Of a stretch of 64,000 nucleotides of DNA, positions 1-8,550 are shown piece by piece. Made by a program: the position numbers and the translations under genes. The notes beneath the pieces were generated by a model, which saw only the letters and a list, made by a program, of their open reading frames with translations, was not told the DNA's origin and searched no databases. The stretch's first letter is position 1. Every line of letters starts with the position of its first letter. Origin of the DNA: Desulfobulbus oralis (GTDB lineage Bacteria > Desulfobacterota > Desulfobulbia > Desulfobulbales > Desulfobulbaceae); the NCBI RefSeq assembly GCF_002952055.1, contig NZ_CP021255.1, forward strand, positions 2,083,501 to 2,147,500. Reading direction: 5' to 3'.

Positions 1-451
1 GGGCGGCACTTTCCGGATCACAGTCGGCCAGTTCCCGGAATAAAGCCGCCCTGCCCTCTTCCGCCAGCCTGAGCCGGAGGCCATCCCGGATCGCGGCCGG
101 AATCGGGACGGCTGCAAAGAGCCCGTGATTCAGGGCCTTCAAATACAGTCCCGTGCCGCCGGTGATCAAGGGCATTTTGCCGCGCCGCCGCATATCTGCC
201 ATGGCGGCCCGGGCATCGGTCACAAAGCGGGCTGCATTGTACTGCTCGTCCGGGTCCGCAATATCGATCAGGTGGTGCCGCACCCGCACCCGCTCGGCGG
301 CTGTGGCCTTGGCCGTGCCGATATCCATGTGGCGGTACACCTGCATGGAGTCCATGGAGATGATTTCACAGCCAAAGCTTTCGGCCAGTTCCAGGGAAAG
401 CGCGGTTTTGCCGACAGCGGTCGGGCCGACCAGAACGAGCACTGGACTCAT
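1..451 (-). CDS. miaA: tRNA dimethylallyltransferase MiaA (partial, 3' end outside window)
   Basis: MiaA transfers a dimethylallyl group to N6 of A37 in tRNAs that read UNN codons. Only about the first 150 residues are visible because the gene runs off the left edge. The P-loop GPTAVGKT lies at residues 9-16, followed by the family segment DSMQVYRHMDIGTAKAT and GGTGLYLKAL near residues 98-107. The ATG overlaps the TGA of the upstream helix-hairpin-helix gene (ATGA), so the two are probably translationally coupled at the end of the lysC-cimA transcription unit. Confidence 0.95.
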   Translation of the reverse strand, partial: MSPVLVLVGPTAVGKTALSLELAESFGCEIISMDSMQVYRHMDIGTAKATAAERVRVRHHLIDIADPDEQYNAARFVTDARAAMADMRRRGKMPLITGGTGLYLKALNHGLFAAVPIPAAIRDGLRLRLAEEGRAALFRELADCDPESAA

Positions 452-873
452 TGGGTACAGATATGGGGTTTCAGGGCGGCGAGGGTCTGGCTGCCGATGC
501 CCGCAACCTGGAGCAAGGCTTCCGGACTCGCAAAAGGACCGTTTGCCTCCCGCGCCGCCACGATACGGCCGGCCAGCACAGGCCCGATGCCGGGCAGCAG
601 GGCAAGCTCCTGGGTGCTTGCGAGGTTGATGTCCAGGGGCTGGTTGTAAAAGGCTGCATAGGCAGGCGGCGCAGCGCAGACCTGCAAGCCGCCGGCTGGT
701 ACAATCTGCGGCTGAAGGAGATCGTTTCGGACATCCTTTCCGGGGAGCAGATCGGACCCAAGTATGAGCAGAACGAAGAGGATCAGCCAGAATCCGCGCT
801 GCCGCCAGTTGCGGATGATCGGCCCTTCCTCTGCCTCAGGCGGCTGATCGCGGCAGCATGCCCTGCTGTTCAT
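448..873 (-). CDS. Membrane-anchored helix-hairpin-helix (ComEA-like) protein
   Basis: A 141-residue protein with one hydrophobic segment (about residues 28-40) and a C-terminal tandem helix-hairpin-helix domain (about 80-138; LPGIGPVLAGRIV, then VAGIGSQTLAAL), the arrangement of ComEA-type DNA-binding proteins. Known relatives bind double-stranded DNA outside the membrane during uptake, but short HhH proteins of this kind also occur without a competence system, so the role is uncertain. The only reasonable start lies 38 bp inside the end of cimA, and its stop overlaps the miaA start, so it looks co-translated with both. Confidence 0.8.
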   Translation of the reverse strand: MNSRACCRDQPPEAEEGPIIRNWRQRGFWLILFVLLILGSDLLPGKDVRNDLLQPQIVPAGGLQVCAAPPAYAAFYNQPLDINLASTQELALLPGIGPVLAGRIVAAREANGPFASPEALLQVAGIGSQTLAALKPHICTQ

Positions 874-2452
874 CCTTCATGAGCTTGAAGTTGATACTGT
901 CCACCAGGGCCTGCCAGCTCGCCTCGATGACATTGCAGGACACCCCCACCGTCCCCCAGGAGCGGCCGGTTTCGTCGCTGCTCTCGATCAGAACCCGCAC
1001 CCTGGCGCCGGTGCCGTTCTGGCCGTTCAGCACCCGAACCTTGTAGTCCACCAGTTTCATGTTCTGCAGGCTGGGGTAAAAACGGGTCAGGGCCTTGCGC
1101 AGGGCCAGGTCCATCGCGTTGACCGGGCCATCGCCCATGGCTGCGGTATGGGCTTCGGTATCGCCCACGGTCAGGCGGATGGTGGCCTCGGTGAGCGGTT
1201 CCTTGTTCATGCTGTACTTGCGATCGGAGACGCTGAAGGCTTCCAGATTGAAGAACTTGCGGCGCAGCCCCAGGGCCCGCCGCATCAAAAGCTCGAAACT
1301 CGCCTCTGCGGCTTCATACTGATAGCCTTGGGTTTCCATGTTTTTCAGGTCCGCAACAATGGAGGCCATGAGCGGATCCTCCGGCTGCAACTGCAGGCCA
1401 AAGCGCTCGGCTTTCAGCAGGATATTGGCGCGGCCCGACTGATCGGAGATCAGGATCCGGCGTTCGTTGCCCACCCGTTCGGGGTCGATATGCTCGTAGG
1501 TCAGCGGGTTGCGCTGCACCGCACTCACATGAATGCCGCCCTTGTGGGCAAAGGCCGAGTCGCCCACATAGGGCTGGTAGCGATTGTGGGGCAGATTCGC
1601 CAGCTCGTTGATGAGCCGGGTTGTGACATAGAGCTGGTGCAGCCGGGAGCCGGCATTGCAATGCAGCCCGAGCTTCAGCTCCAGAGCCGGAATGATGGAG
1701 GTCAGGTTGGCGTTGCCACAGCGTTCACCGTAACCGTTGATGGTGCCCTGCACCATCAGGGCGCCGGCCTGCACGGCCATGATCGAGTTGGCAACCGCGC
1801 ATTCGGCGTCGTTGTGGGCATGAATGCCCAAAGCGACCTGCCGCCCCTGCTCCGCAAAGTGCCGCTGCACCTGATGGATTATGTCCACCAGCTCGTTTGG
1901 CAGGGTGCCGCCGTTGGTTTCACAGAGGCAGATCAGCTCGGCGCCCCCCTGTACGGCCCGGTCAATGCTGGCCAGGGCGTAGTCCCGGTTGGCCTTGAAA
2001 CCGTCGAAGAAGTGTTCGGCGTCGTAGAAGAGATGCTCGACCCGCTGGCGCAGAAAGGCCAGGGAATCCTGAATAATTTCGAGGTTTTGTTCTAAAGTGA
2101 TGCGCAGCGCCTCGGTCACGTGGATGTCCCAGCTTTTCCCGAAGATGGTCACTGCCGGCGTTTTGGCGGCCAGAAGGGCCAGCAGGTTGGCGTCCTTTTC
2201 CGGCGGATTGCTGACATGCCGCGTCGAGCCAAAGGCCGCAAGCTTTGCGTGGCGCAGGGTCATGTCCTGCATGCGCACGAAGAACTCGGTGGAGAGCGGG
2301 TTGGCGCCGGGCCAGCCGCCTTCGATGTAATCGATACCGAAGCTGTCCAGCTCCCGGCAGATCTTTATCTTGTCTTCCAGCGAAATGTTGAAATTTTCCG
2401 CCTGGGTGCCATCACGCAGGGTGGTGTCATAGATAATGATGCTCTCGGCCAT
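836..2452 (-). CDS. cimA: (R)-citramalate synthase
   Basis: A 538-residue member of the LeuA-like acyltransferase family. It probably condenses pyruvate and acetyl-CoA to (R)-citramalate, a threonine-independent entry to isoleucine. The N-terminus has the YDTTLRDGTQAE metal/substrate motif, GGWPGANP follows, and the HAHND motif (IHAHNDAECAVAN) supplies metal ligands. The length and C-terminal regulatory domain fit the CimA subfamily rather than isopropylmalate synthase; a separate leuA lies nearby. The start is 3 bp from the lysC stop, and its 3' end overlaps the HhH gene. Confidence 0.9.
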   Translation of the reverse strand: MAESIIIYDTTLRDGTQAENFNISLEDKIKICRELDSFGIDYIEGGWPGANPLSTEFFVRMQDMTLRHAKLAAFGSTRHVSNPPEKDANLLALLAAKTPAVTIFGKSWDIHVTEALRITLEQNLEIIQDSLAFLRQRVEHLFYDAEHFFDGFKANRDYALASIDRAVQGGAELICLCETNGGTLPNELVDIIHQVQRHFAEQGRQVALGIHAHNDAECAVANSIMAVQAGALMVQGTINGYGERCGNANLTSIIPALELKLGLHCNAGSRLHQLYVTTRLINELANLPHNRYQPYVGDSAFAHKGGIHVSAVQRNPLTYEHIDPERVGNERRILISDQSGRANILLKAERFGLQLQPEDPLMASIVADLKNMETQGYQYEAAEASFELLMRRALGLRRKFFNLEAFSVSDRKYSMNKEPLTEATIRLTVGDTEAHTAAMGDGPVNAMDLALRKALTRFYPSLQNMKLVDYKVRVLNGQNGTGARVRVLIESSDETGRSWGTVGVSCNVIEASWQALVDSINFKLMKDEQQGMLPRSAA

Positions 2453-2455
2453 GCC

Positions 2456-3697
2456 TCAGTCCACTTCCTCTTGGGGCAGATTTTCCTTGTCCAGGGCAAA
2501 GGCGTCGTGCAGCGCGCGCACGGCCAGTTCCGTGTATTTTTCCGCGATGACCACCGAGACCTTGATCTCCGAGGTGGAGACCATCATCATGTTGATGCCC
2601 TCCCTGGACATGATCTGGAACATGGTGGAGGCAATGCCCGCATGGTTGCGCATGCCCAGTCCCACAATGGAGATCTTGGCGATTTCCTGGTCGCCGGTCA
2701 CGGTCTGGGCCTGGATTTCTCTGGCCACCTTGTGCAGGATCTCCATGGCGCGCTCATAGTCGGCCTTGGGCACCGTGAAGGTCATGTCGGTCAGGCCGCC
2801 CTCATGGGCGTTCTGGATGATCATGTCCACCAGAATGCCGGCATCGGAAATCGGCAAAAACACCTTGGCCGCGATGCCCGGCTGGTCCGGTACCTTTTTC
2901 ACCGTGATGCGTGCTTCTTTTTTGCTGTAGGTAATGCCTGAAACCAGCATGGATTCCATAATTTTCTCCTCGTCCACCACCCAGGTGCCGATGGTATTGC
3001 CAAAGGTTGAGCGAACATGCACCGGCACCTTGAAGCGCTTGGCCATGCTCACCGCACGGATATCCAGCACCTTGGCGCCCAGGCTCGCCAGCTCGAGCAT
3101 CTCCTCGTAGCTGATGTAGTCGATTTTGCGAGCCTTGTCGTAAATGCCCGGGTCGGTGGTAAAAACACCCGCCACGTCGGTAAAGATCTCGCAGGCATCG
3201 GCGTGCAGGGCCGCGGCCAGCGCCACTGCCGTGGTATCCGAGCCGCCACGGCCCAGGGTTGTAATGTCTCCGTTATCGCTCACGCCCTGAAAGCCCGCGA
3301 CCGTCACAATTTTGCCCTGGTCGAGATACCTGTTGATGCGGTCCGCGTCAATGGAGTCGATGCGGGCTCTTGTGTGCATCTGGTCGGTATGGATGGCCAC
3401 CTGATCGCCCAGAAGCGACACGGCGTCATAGCCGGCGCCTTTCACGGCCATGGCAAAGAGGGCGATGCTGACCTGCTCCCCGGTGGAGACCAGCATATCC
3501 AGTTCCCTGGGGTCGGGGATGTGCTGCATCTGCCGGGCCAGCCCGATAAGCCGGTCCGTTTCGCCGGCCATGGCGGAAAGCACCACGATCATGCGGTGGC
3601 CCGCCTGCCGCTCTTTGAGCACACGCTCTGCAACCGCCCTGATCTTTTCGATGGAGCCTACCGACGTGCCGCCGAATTTCTGTACAATGAGGGCCAT
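2456..3697 (-). CDS. lysC: Aspartate kinase
   Basis: Phosphorylates aspartate in the first step to lysine, threonine, methionine and isoleucine. The 413-residue protein starts MALIVQKFGGTSVGS, the canonical beginning of the kinase domain, so the ATG at 3697 is chosen over an in-frame ATG 87 bp upstream. GRGGSDTTAVALA marks the active-site region, and the last ~150 residues form two ACT domains typical of feedback-inhibited single-chain aspartokinases. It is the first gene of a compact unit with cimA, the HhH gene and miaA. Co-transcription with cimA links aspartate-family and isoleucine synthesis. Confidence 0.95.
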   Translation of the reverse strand: MALIVQKFGGTSVGSIEKIRAVAERVLKERQAGHRMIVVLSAMAGETDRLIGLARQMQHIPDPRELDMLVSTGEQVSIALFAMAVKGAGYDAVSLLGDQVAIHTDQMHTRARIDSIDADRINRYLDQGKIVTVAGFQGVSDNGDITTLGRGGSDTTAVALAAALHADACEIFTDVAGVFTTDPGIYDKARKIDYISYEEMLELASLGAKVLDIRAVSMAKRFKVPVHVRSTFGNTIGTWVVDEEKIMESMLVSGITYSKKEARITVKKVPDQPGIAAKVFLPISDAGILVDMIIQNAHEGGLTDMTFTVPKADYERAMEILHKVAREIQAQTVTGDQEIAKISIVGLGMRNHAGIASTMFQIMSREGINMMMVSTSEIKVSVVIAEKYTELAVRALHDAFALDKENLPQEEVD

Positions 3698-4182
3698 AGT
3701 ATGTTTTTGATCCCGGTGACAGCCATACCCTTTGCGGCATGACCAGAAAAAGCGAGCGAGCAAAATCCGCCGGCGCAGCAACAACAGTCAAATGCCACAC
3801 AATAGAAGGAAAATGTGAATTTGCAAACTGATTTCTGCAAGCCGGGTGCAGCCAGCCGGCAAGGCCGTTGCAGCAAAGCCGGGACAGGGCTGCAACAGGC
3901 CGCCTTCCGGGGCCATCAGGCAGCGGCCTCTTACCTGAGACTAGCCCCGTCTGTGCCCGGTAAAGCCATGCCAGCGCGGGCAATGGAGGTCCATTTCCTG
4001 CCTGCGCCGGCCAAGCGGCCGGCACAGGGCCCACCGGCAAAAGGAGGCCGCTGGTGCCGGGACCGCTTTCACCCCCTCCTAGGCCGGCAACGCGGAAGAA
4101 AGCCTGAAACAACAAACCGGCCACCAGCGCAATCTGCCTCCGGCAAAGCACAAAAACCCAGCATGCGAGCCCCCTCCCCTGC
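3698..4182. other. Long non-coding leader region upstream of lysC
   Basis: About 485 bp with no convincing coding sequence on either strand. Read as lysC leader RNA (minus strand) it contains GC-rich dyads, for example one around 3912-3951 pairing GGGGC and CAGG with CCTG and GCCCC, and an AGGAGG/CCTCCT pair near 4040-4085. I could not match it to a lysine, cobalamin, SAM or T-box RNA. It may hold the lysC promoter and a structured leader. Confidence 0.35.
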
Positions 4183-4668
4183 TCAGGGCTTTGCTCCGGG
4201 GATCTGGAGCGGAATGGCGGAAATGGAGTTTTTGGGAAAACCTTCGATGATTTTGATGCTGTAACTCATATACACGAGCGTGTTGCGCTTTTTGTCGTAA
4301 TAGCGCCGCACCTGCAATTTTTTGAACAGGAGCGAGGTGGATTTTCTGAATACCGAGGTCCCGTCTTCCTTGCCAGAAGCCACATCAGCGGGCAGGACAA
4401 TAGGGCCGGTCTGATGACAGGAGATGGAGGCGTCGGCCGAGTCTTCCGCCATGCCGAGCGAACCCTTGACGCCGCCGGTTTTGGCACGGCTGATGTAGCA
4501 GGTCGCGCCCGGAATGTCCGGATCGTCAAAGGCTTCGATAACGATCTTGTCATTCGCACCCAGCATTTTGAAGGTGGTGCGCGCCTCGCCGATTTCCTCG
4601 GCCGCAGCCGTAGTGGCCACCAATGCGCCGGCCGCCAGTCCCAACAGCAATGTACCCATCCTCTTCAT
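4183..4668 (-). CDS. creA: CreA family periplasmic protein
   Basis: A 161-residue protein with an N-terminal signal peptide ([25 protein letters not shown]) and the characteristic CreA segments: [38 protein letters not shown] and the C-terminal [11 protein letters not shown]. The family is widespread and of unknown biochemical function despite its catabolite-regulation name. The ATG directly follows the leuA TAA, and its GAGGAGG ribosome site lies inside the last leuA codons, so it depends on leuA transcription and probably on its translation. Confidence 0.85.
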   Translation of the reverse strand: MKRMGTLLLGLAAGALVATTAAAEEIGEARTTFKMLGANDKIVIEAFDDPDIPGATCYISRAKTGGVKGSLGMAEDSADASISCHQTGPIVLPADVASGKEDGTSVFRKSTSLLFKKLQVRRYYDKKRNTLVYMSYSIKIIEGFPKNSISAIPLQIPGAKP

Positions 4669-6378
4669 TTATGCCTCCTCCCCGGCTTCCGCCGCCCTGG
4701 AACGATTGATGGCACTGAGCAGTGCCTTGATTGATGCTACGATAATGTCCGAATGCACAGCCGCCCCCCAATAGCTGCTGCCATCTCCAGCAGTGATTTC
4801 TATATAGCTCACCGCTTTGGAAGAACTGCCCCGGGTTAGCGCATGCTCGTGGTAGGAATGCAGGGTGAAGTCCAGGTGCAGGTTTTCGTGAAGCGCCGAG
4901 CAGAAGGCATCCAGCGGGCCGTTGCCCTCGGCCTGAATGCGGCGCTCTTTGCCGCCCCAGGCCAGAACCGCCGCAATCTCCGCAAGGGAATCCTTTTCAC
5001 TGTGGTCGATGTGGCGCTTCAGCACCTCAAAGGCTTTGAGGCAATAGCCGGTTGCGGCATTTCTGACGCTCAGATAGTTTTGCTCGAAGATACTGTAGAG
5101 CATCGCGGGGCTCAGTTCCAGGCCGCTCGCATCGGTTGCGGCCTGGACAATGCGGCCAAATTCAGGATGCATGTCTTTGGGCAGCCTGAAGCCGAATTCG
5201 CGCTCCATGATGTAGGCCGCACCGCCCTTGCCGGACTGGCTGTTGATGCGGATGATGGACTCGTAGGTGCGGCCCAGATCCTGAGGATCAACAGGCAGAT
5301 ACGGCACTGCCCACAGGCCGCTTTCACTGTGCTCGTGGGCAGTCATGCCCTTGTTGATGGCATCCTGGTGCGAGCCGGAGAAGGCCGTGTAAACCAGCTC
5401 GCCCGCATAGGGATGGCGCGGCGGCACCTGCAGCCGGGTACAGCGCTCGTACACCTCGATCACGTGGTTGATGTCGGAAAAGTCCAGCCCTGGATCAACG
5501 CCCTGGGTGGCCATGTTGAGCGCCAGGGTCAGGATATCCACATTGCCGGTGCGCTCGCCATTGCCGAACAGCGTGCCCTCAACCCGGTCGGCCCCGGCCA
5601 TGAGGGCCAGTTCGGTGGCAGCCACAGCCTCGCCACGGTCGTTGTGGGCATGCAGGCTCATGATGACCCGGCCCCGATCTTTCAGGTGGCGGCAGAACCA
5701 CTCGATGCGGTCGGCATACACATTCGGCGTGGACATCTCCACGGTGGCCGGCAGATTGATGATGACCGGATTTTCCTGCGTAGGCTGCCACACGTCCAGC
5801 ACCGCCTCGCAGATTTCCAGCGCATAGTCCAGCTCGGTGCCGGTGAAGCTTTCCGGCGAGTACTCGTAGTGCACCTGCACGTCGCTGTCCCTGGCCTGCT
5901 GTTGCACGAGCCTGGCGCCGTACACCGCCAGGTCGATGATTTCCTTTTTACCCTTTCTGAACACCACCTCGCGCTGCAGAGTCGAAGTGGAATTGTAGAG
6001 ATGCACGACTGCCGCCCTGGCGCCGGCAATGGAGTCGAAGGTGCGGCGAATCAGGTGCTCCCTGGCCTGGGTGAGCACCTGGGGCATCACGCCTTCGGGA
6101 ATCCGCCGCTCTTCTATCAGGAGGCGCAGAAAATCGTACTCCACCTTGGCGGCAGCGGGAAAGCCAACCTCGATTTCCTTAAAACCAATGTCCAGCAGCA
6201 ACTGGAACATCTCCAGCTTCTCGTCGAGATTCATGGGCTGGATGAGCGCCTGATTGCCGTCGCGCAGGTCTACGCTGCACCAGGCGGGCGCGGTGGTGAT
6301 GGTCCTGCCGGGCCAGGCGCGGTCCGGCAGGTCAACCGTGGGATAGGGCCGGTACTTTCTGATTTTTTCCGCTCGCAT
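4669..6378 (-). CDS. leuA: 2-isopropylmalate synthase
   Basis: Condenses 2-ketoisovalerate and acetyl-CoA, the committed step of leucine synthesis. The 569-residue protein has CSVDLRDGNQAL at the start of the TIM barrel, LHAHNDRGEAVAATELAL with the metal-binding histidines, GNGERTGNVD, and a C-terminal LeuA regulatory domain (about residues 430-560). Its length fits the type-2 LeuA family. The ATG at 6378 is chosen because the protein begins MRAEKIRKYRPYP after an AGGGAG site; any farther in-frame start would read through the upstream attenuator terminator. Expression should be controlled by the leucine leader described separately. Confidence 0.95.
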   Translation of the reverse strand: MRAEKIRKYRPYPTVDLPDRAWPGRTITTAPAWCSVDLRDGNQALIQPMNLDEKLEMFQLLLDIGFKEIEVGFPAAAKVEYDFLRLLIEERRIPEGVMPQVLTQAREHLIRRTFDSIAGARAAVVHLYNSTSTLQREVVFRKGKKEIIDLAVYGARLVQQQARDSDVQVHYEYSPESFTGTELDYALEICEAVLDVWQPTQENPVIINLPATVEMSTPNVYADRIEWFCRHLKDRGRVIMSLHAHNDRGEAVAATELALMAGADRVEGTLFGNGERTGNVDILTLALNMATQGVDPGLDFSDINHVIEVYERCTRLQVPPRHPYAGELVYTAFSGSHQDAINKGMTAHEHSESGLWAVPYLPVDPQDLGRTYESIIRINSQSGKGGAAYIMEREFGFRLPKDMHPEFGRIVQAATDASGLELSPAMLYSIFEQNYLSVRNAATGYCLKAFEVLKRHIDHSEKDSLAEIAAVLAWGGKERRIQAEGNGPLDAFCSALHENLHLDFTLHSYHEHALTRGSSSKAVSYIEITAGDGSSYWGAAVHSDIIVASIKALLSAINRSRAAEAGEEA

Positions 6379-6420
6379 GTCAAACTCCCTGAAAAAGCCG
6401 GCCAGAACCGGCCATGCCAA

Positions 6421-6455
6421 TAAAAAAAGCCACGGTCTTTCCGGGAACCGTGGCT
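6421..6455 (-). terminator. Intrinsic terminator of the leuA attenuator
   Basis: On the minus strand a perfect 9-bp stem (AGCCACGGT paired with ACCGTGGCT, positions 6447-6455 and 6428-6436) with a 10-nt loop is followed by seven T residues. It lies between the leucine leader peptide and the leuA start, where an attenuator terminator belongs. Confidence 0.9.
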
Positions 6456-6481
6456 TCTGGGTCAAAACGCAGTACTGTCAA

Positions 6482-6559
6482 TCAGAACACAGCTCCCCTT
6501 TCCGCCACAGTCAGGCTGCGCAGTCGGTCGAGAAGGAGGAGCAGGGAAAGCGTATGCAT
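6482..6559 (-). CDS. leuA leader peptide (LeuL-type attenuation peptide)
   Basis: A 25-codon reading frame starting ATG at 6559 that encodes a run of leucines (LSLLLLLDRLRSL) and stops 27 bp before the attenuator stem. Eight of its first 16 residues are leucine. A short AAGG ribosome site lies about 8 bp upstream. In known leu operons, ribosomes stall on leucine codons when charged tRNA-Leu is scarce, an antiterminator forms, and transcription continues into leuA. Position, composition and terminator together make the call strong; the alternative RNA pairing was not modelled. Confidence 0.85.
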   Translation of the reverse strand: MHTLSLLLLLDRLRSLTVAERGAVF

Positions 6560-6591
6560 GATTCTTGCCTTTTATGCAGTTGGATGGCCAG

Positions 6592-6620
6592 ATAATCACG
6601 CAAGCGGCCGGCTTTGTCAA
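6592..6620 (-). promoter_or_regulatory. Predicted sigma-70 promoter for leuL-leuA-creA
   Basis: On the minus strand a perfect -35 TTGACA (6615-6620) is followed after 17 bp by GATTAT (6592-6597; 4 of 6 match to TATAAT). Transcription would start about 25 nt upstream of the leader peptide ATG. Confidence 0.65.
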
Positions 6621-6801
6621 GATGAAAGACAAAGGCCATGGCGGCGTGAGGCGGGCGGCAATTCCAGACAGCCTTTGTCCCGCGTGCAGGGCTGGCCTGG
6701 ACACAAGGAGCTCAAGGTGTTGCCGGTCTGATGATGCGGCGGGACAGCAGCCCGCTTTCGTGGTATGGTGCAGTAGACCGGGCAAGGTTTCGGAGGGGTC
6801 C

Positions 6802-8550
6802 ATGGCGGGAACGACAGATCGGCGCAAAGGCGGTGCCAGGCAATCCCTGTGCATTGGCATCGACATTGGCGGCACCCACAGCGACGGGGTGCTGGCAGCC
6901 GGCACGCGGATCCTGGCTGCCTCCAAGGTGGGCACCTGTCATGAGGACCTGCTGGTTTCCATCCGGGCGCTGCTGGCACGACTGCTGGAAGGTCGGAACG
7001 CAGCCGAGGTGGCTGCCGTCAAGCTCAGCACCACCTTGACCACCAATGCCATTGTCACGGGCCGGATTGCGGCGGTCGCCCTTCTGGTGAGCGGCGGGCC
7101 GGGCATTGCCGCCGAACATTATCGTATCGGCCCGCAGTTTCACCAGATCCGGGGCAGCCTGAACCATGTGGGTCTGGAAACCGCGGCGCTGGACAGGGAT
7201 GAACTTGCGGCAGCGCTTGCCGAATGCCGGCAGGCAGGCATCCGCCACTATGCGGTGGTGAGCAAATTTTCACCCAGAAACCCGGTTCACGAAGTGCAGA
7301 TGGCAGCGGCTGTGCAGGCCTATGGAGCCGGGCATGTCCTGAGCTGCGGCCACCAGCTCTCCGGCAGCCTGAACTTCGGCCGTCGCATCGGCACCGCCTA
7401 TTTCAATGCCGCTGTCAGCGACATTGCCCGGAATTTTGCCGGGGCCCTGGGGCAGAGCCTGAAGGACTTCGGTCTGGAGCAGGCCGGCGTGCATATCCTC
7501 AAGGCCGACGGCGGCACCCTGCCGCTTGCCCGCGCACTGGACATGCCGGTGCAGTCCATACTGTCCGGCCCGGCCGCCTCGGTCATGGGCGCATTGGCCA
7601 CCCTGCCCCAGCATGAGGATGTGGCCCTTTTGGACATTGGCGGCACCACGACAGATCTGGCGCTCCTGGCAGATGGCCAGCCGCTTTTGGAGCGTGAGGG
7701 CATTGCCCTTGCCGGCCGGCCCACACTGGTGCGGGCCCTGCGCGTGCAATCCATCGGGCTGGGCGGCGACTCGGCCATTCACGTGGAAAAGGGCCGGGTC
7801 AGTTGCGGCCCGGAGCGCTCTGGCCCCTGCATGGCGACCGGCGGCCGGGAGCCTGCGGTCATGGATGCCTGCAACCTGCTGGGCCGGGCCCGGTATGGCG
7901 ATGTGGCCGCCTCCAAAGCCGGTCTCCTCCGGCTGGCCGCCTCGTGCGGCATGCCGGCTGAAACCCTGGCCCAAGCCGCCCTGGACTGTGCCGCCCAGAC
8001 CATCCACAGGGCGCTTTTGGCGCTCATCGAAGAGGTCAACAGCAAGCCGCTCTACACTATCCAAGAAATCCTGACCGAGCGCCGCATCGCCCCCAAAAAG
8101 CTGGTGCTCATCGGCGGGCCGGCAGCAGTCTTCCGCCCCCTGCTGGAGGAACAAACCGGTCTGCCGGTGCTGTGTCCGCAACTGGCCGGCATCACCAATG
8201 CCATTGGGGCGGCGCTCTGCCGGCCCACCGGCATTCTGGAACTGCACGCGAACACGGCCCGACGCACCCTGCTGGCCACGGCTGCCGGCGTGGTCCGCCA
8301 TATCGACCGGAATTTCACCCTGCAGGATGCCGTCGCCGAGGCCAAAAGGCTCTTGCAGGCCAGCATGGAGGAGAGCGGTATGGCTCTTGAGCCTGACGAC
8401 ATGCAGCTCGTGCAGGCCGATGCCTTCAACATGGTGGAAGACTGTTACACCAGCGGCCAGAACATGCGGGTGCGCGTGCAGGTCAAACCCGCGGTGCTGG
8501 GCCAGGCCGAAGTCCCGGCAACGTGTCGGGAAAACGAGGTGCGCCCATGA
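6802..8550 (+). CDS. Hydantoinase/oxoprolinase family protein
   Basis: A 582-residue ASKHA-fold protein resembling the A subunit of ATP-dependent hydantoinases and 5-oxoprolinase. Phosphate-binding motifs are CIGIDIGGTHSDGV near the N-terminus and ALLDIGGTTTDLALL in the middle; IGLGGDSAIHVEKG follows. No B-subunit gene is nearby, so a standard hydantoinase is unlikely and the substrate is unknown. GGAGGGG just before ATG 6802 decides the start. The stop overlaps the next gene's ATG (ATGA), coupling it to the HDAC-like enzyme. Confidence 0.8.
   Translation: MAGTTDRRKGGARQSLCIGIDIGGTHSDGVLAAGTRILAASKVGTCHEDLLVSIRALLARLLEGRNAAEVAAVKLSTTLTTNAIVTGRIAAVALLVSGGPGIAAEHYRIGPQFHQIRGSLNHVGLETAALDRDELAAALAECRQAGIRHYAVVSKFSPRNPVHEVQMAAAVQAYGAGHVLSCGHQLSGSLNFGRRIGTAYFNAAVSDIARNFAGALGQSLKDFGLEQAGVHILKADGGTLPLARALDMPVQSILSGPAASVMGALATLPQHEDVALLDIGGTTTDLALLADGQPLLEREGIALAGRPTLVRALRVQSIGLGGDSAIHVEKGRVSCGPERSGPCMATGGREPAVMDACNLLGRARYGDVAASKAGLLRLAASCGMPAETLAQAALDCAAQTIHRALLALIEEVNSKPLYTIQEILTERRIAPKKLVLIGGPAAVFRPLLEEQTGLPVLCPQLAGITNAIGAALCRPTGILELHANTARRTLLATAAGVVRHIDRNFTLQDAVAEAKRLLQASMEESGMALEPDDMQLVQADAFNMVEDCYTSGQNMRVRVQVKPAVLGQAEVPATCRENEVRP

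Noticed and set aside
1148-2941. Long open frames on the plus strand opposite cimA and lysC
   Set aside because: They mirror the minus-strand genes in high-GC DNA, have no recognisable protein motifs or ribosome sites, and the opposite strand encodes clear enzymes.
3890-4100. Possible cobalamin or lysine riboswitch before lysC
   Set aside because: Some fragments look similar (GGTGAAAGCGGTCCCGGC), but the conserved core boxes of either class are absent.
4843-6423. 526-codon plus-strand frame opposite leuA
   Set aside because: Antisense shadow of leuA; the product is His/Gly/Val-rich with no domain.
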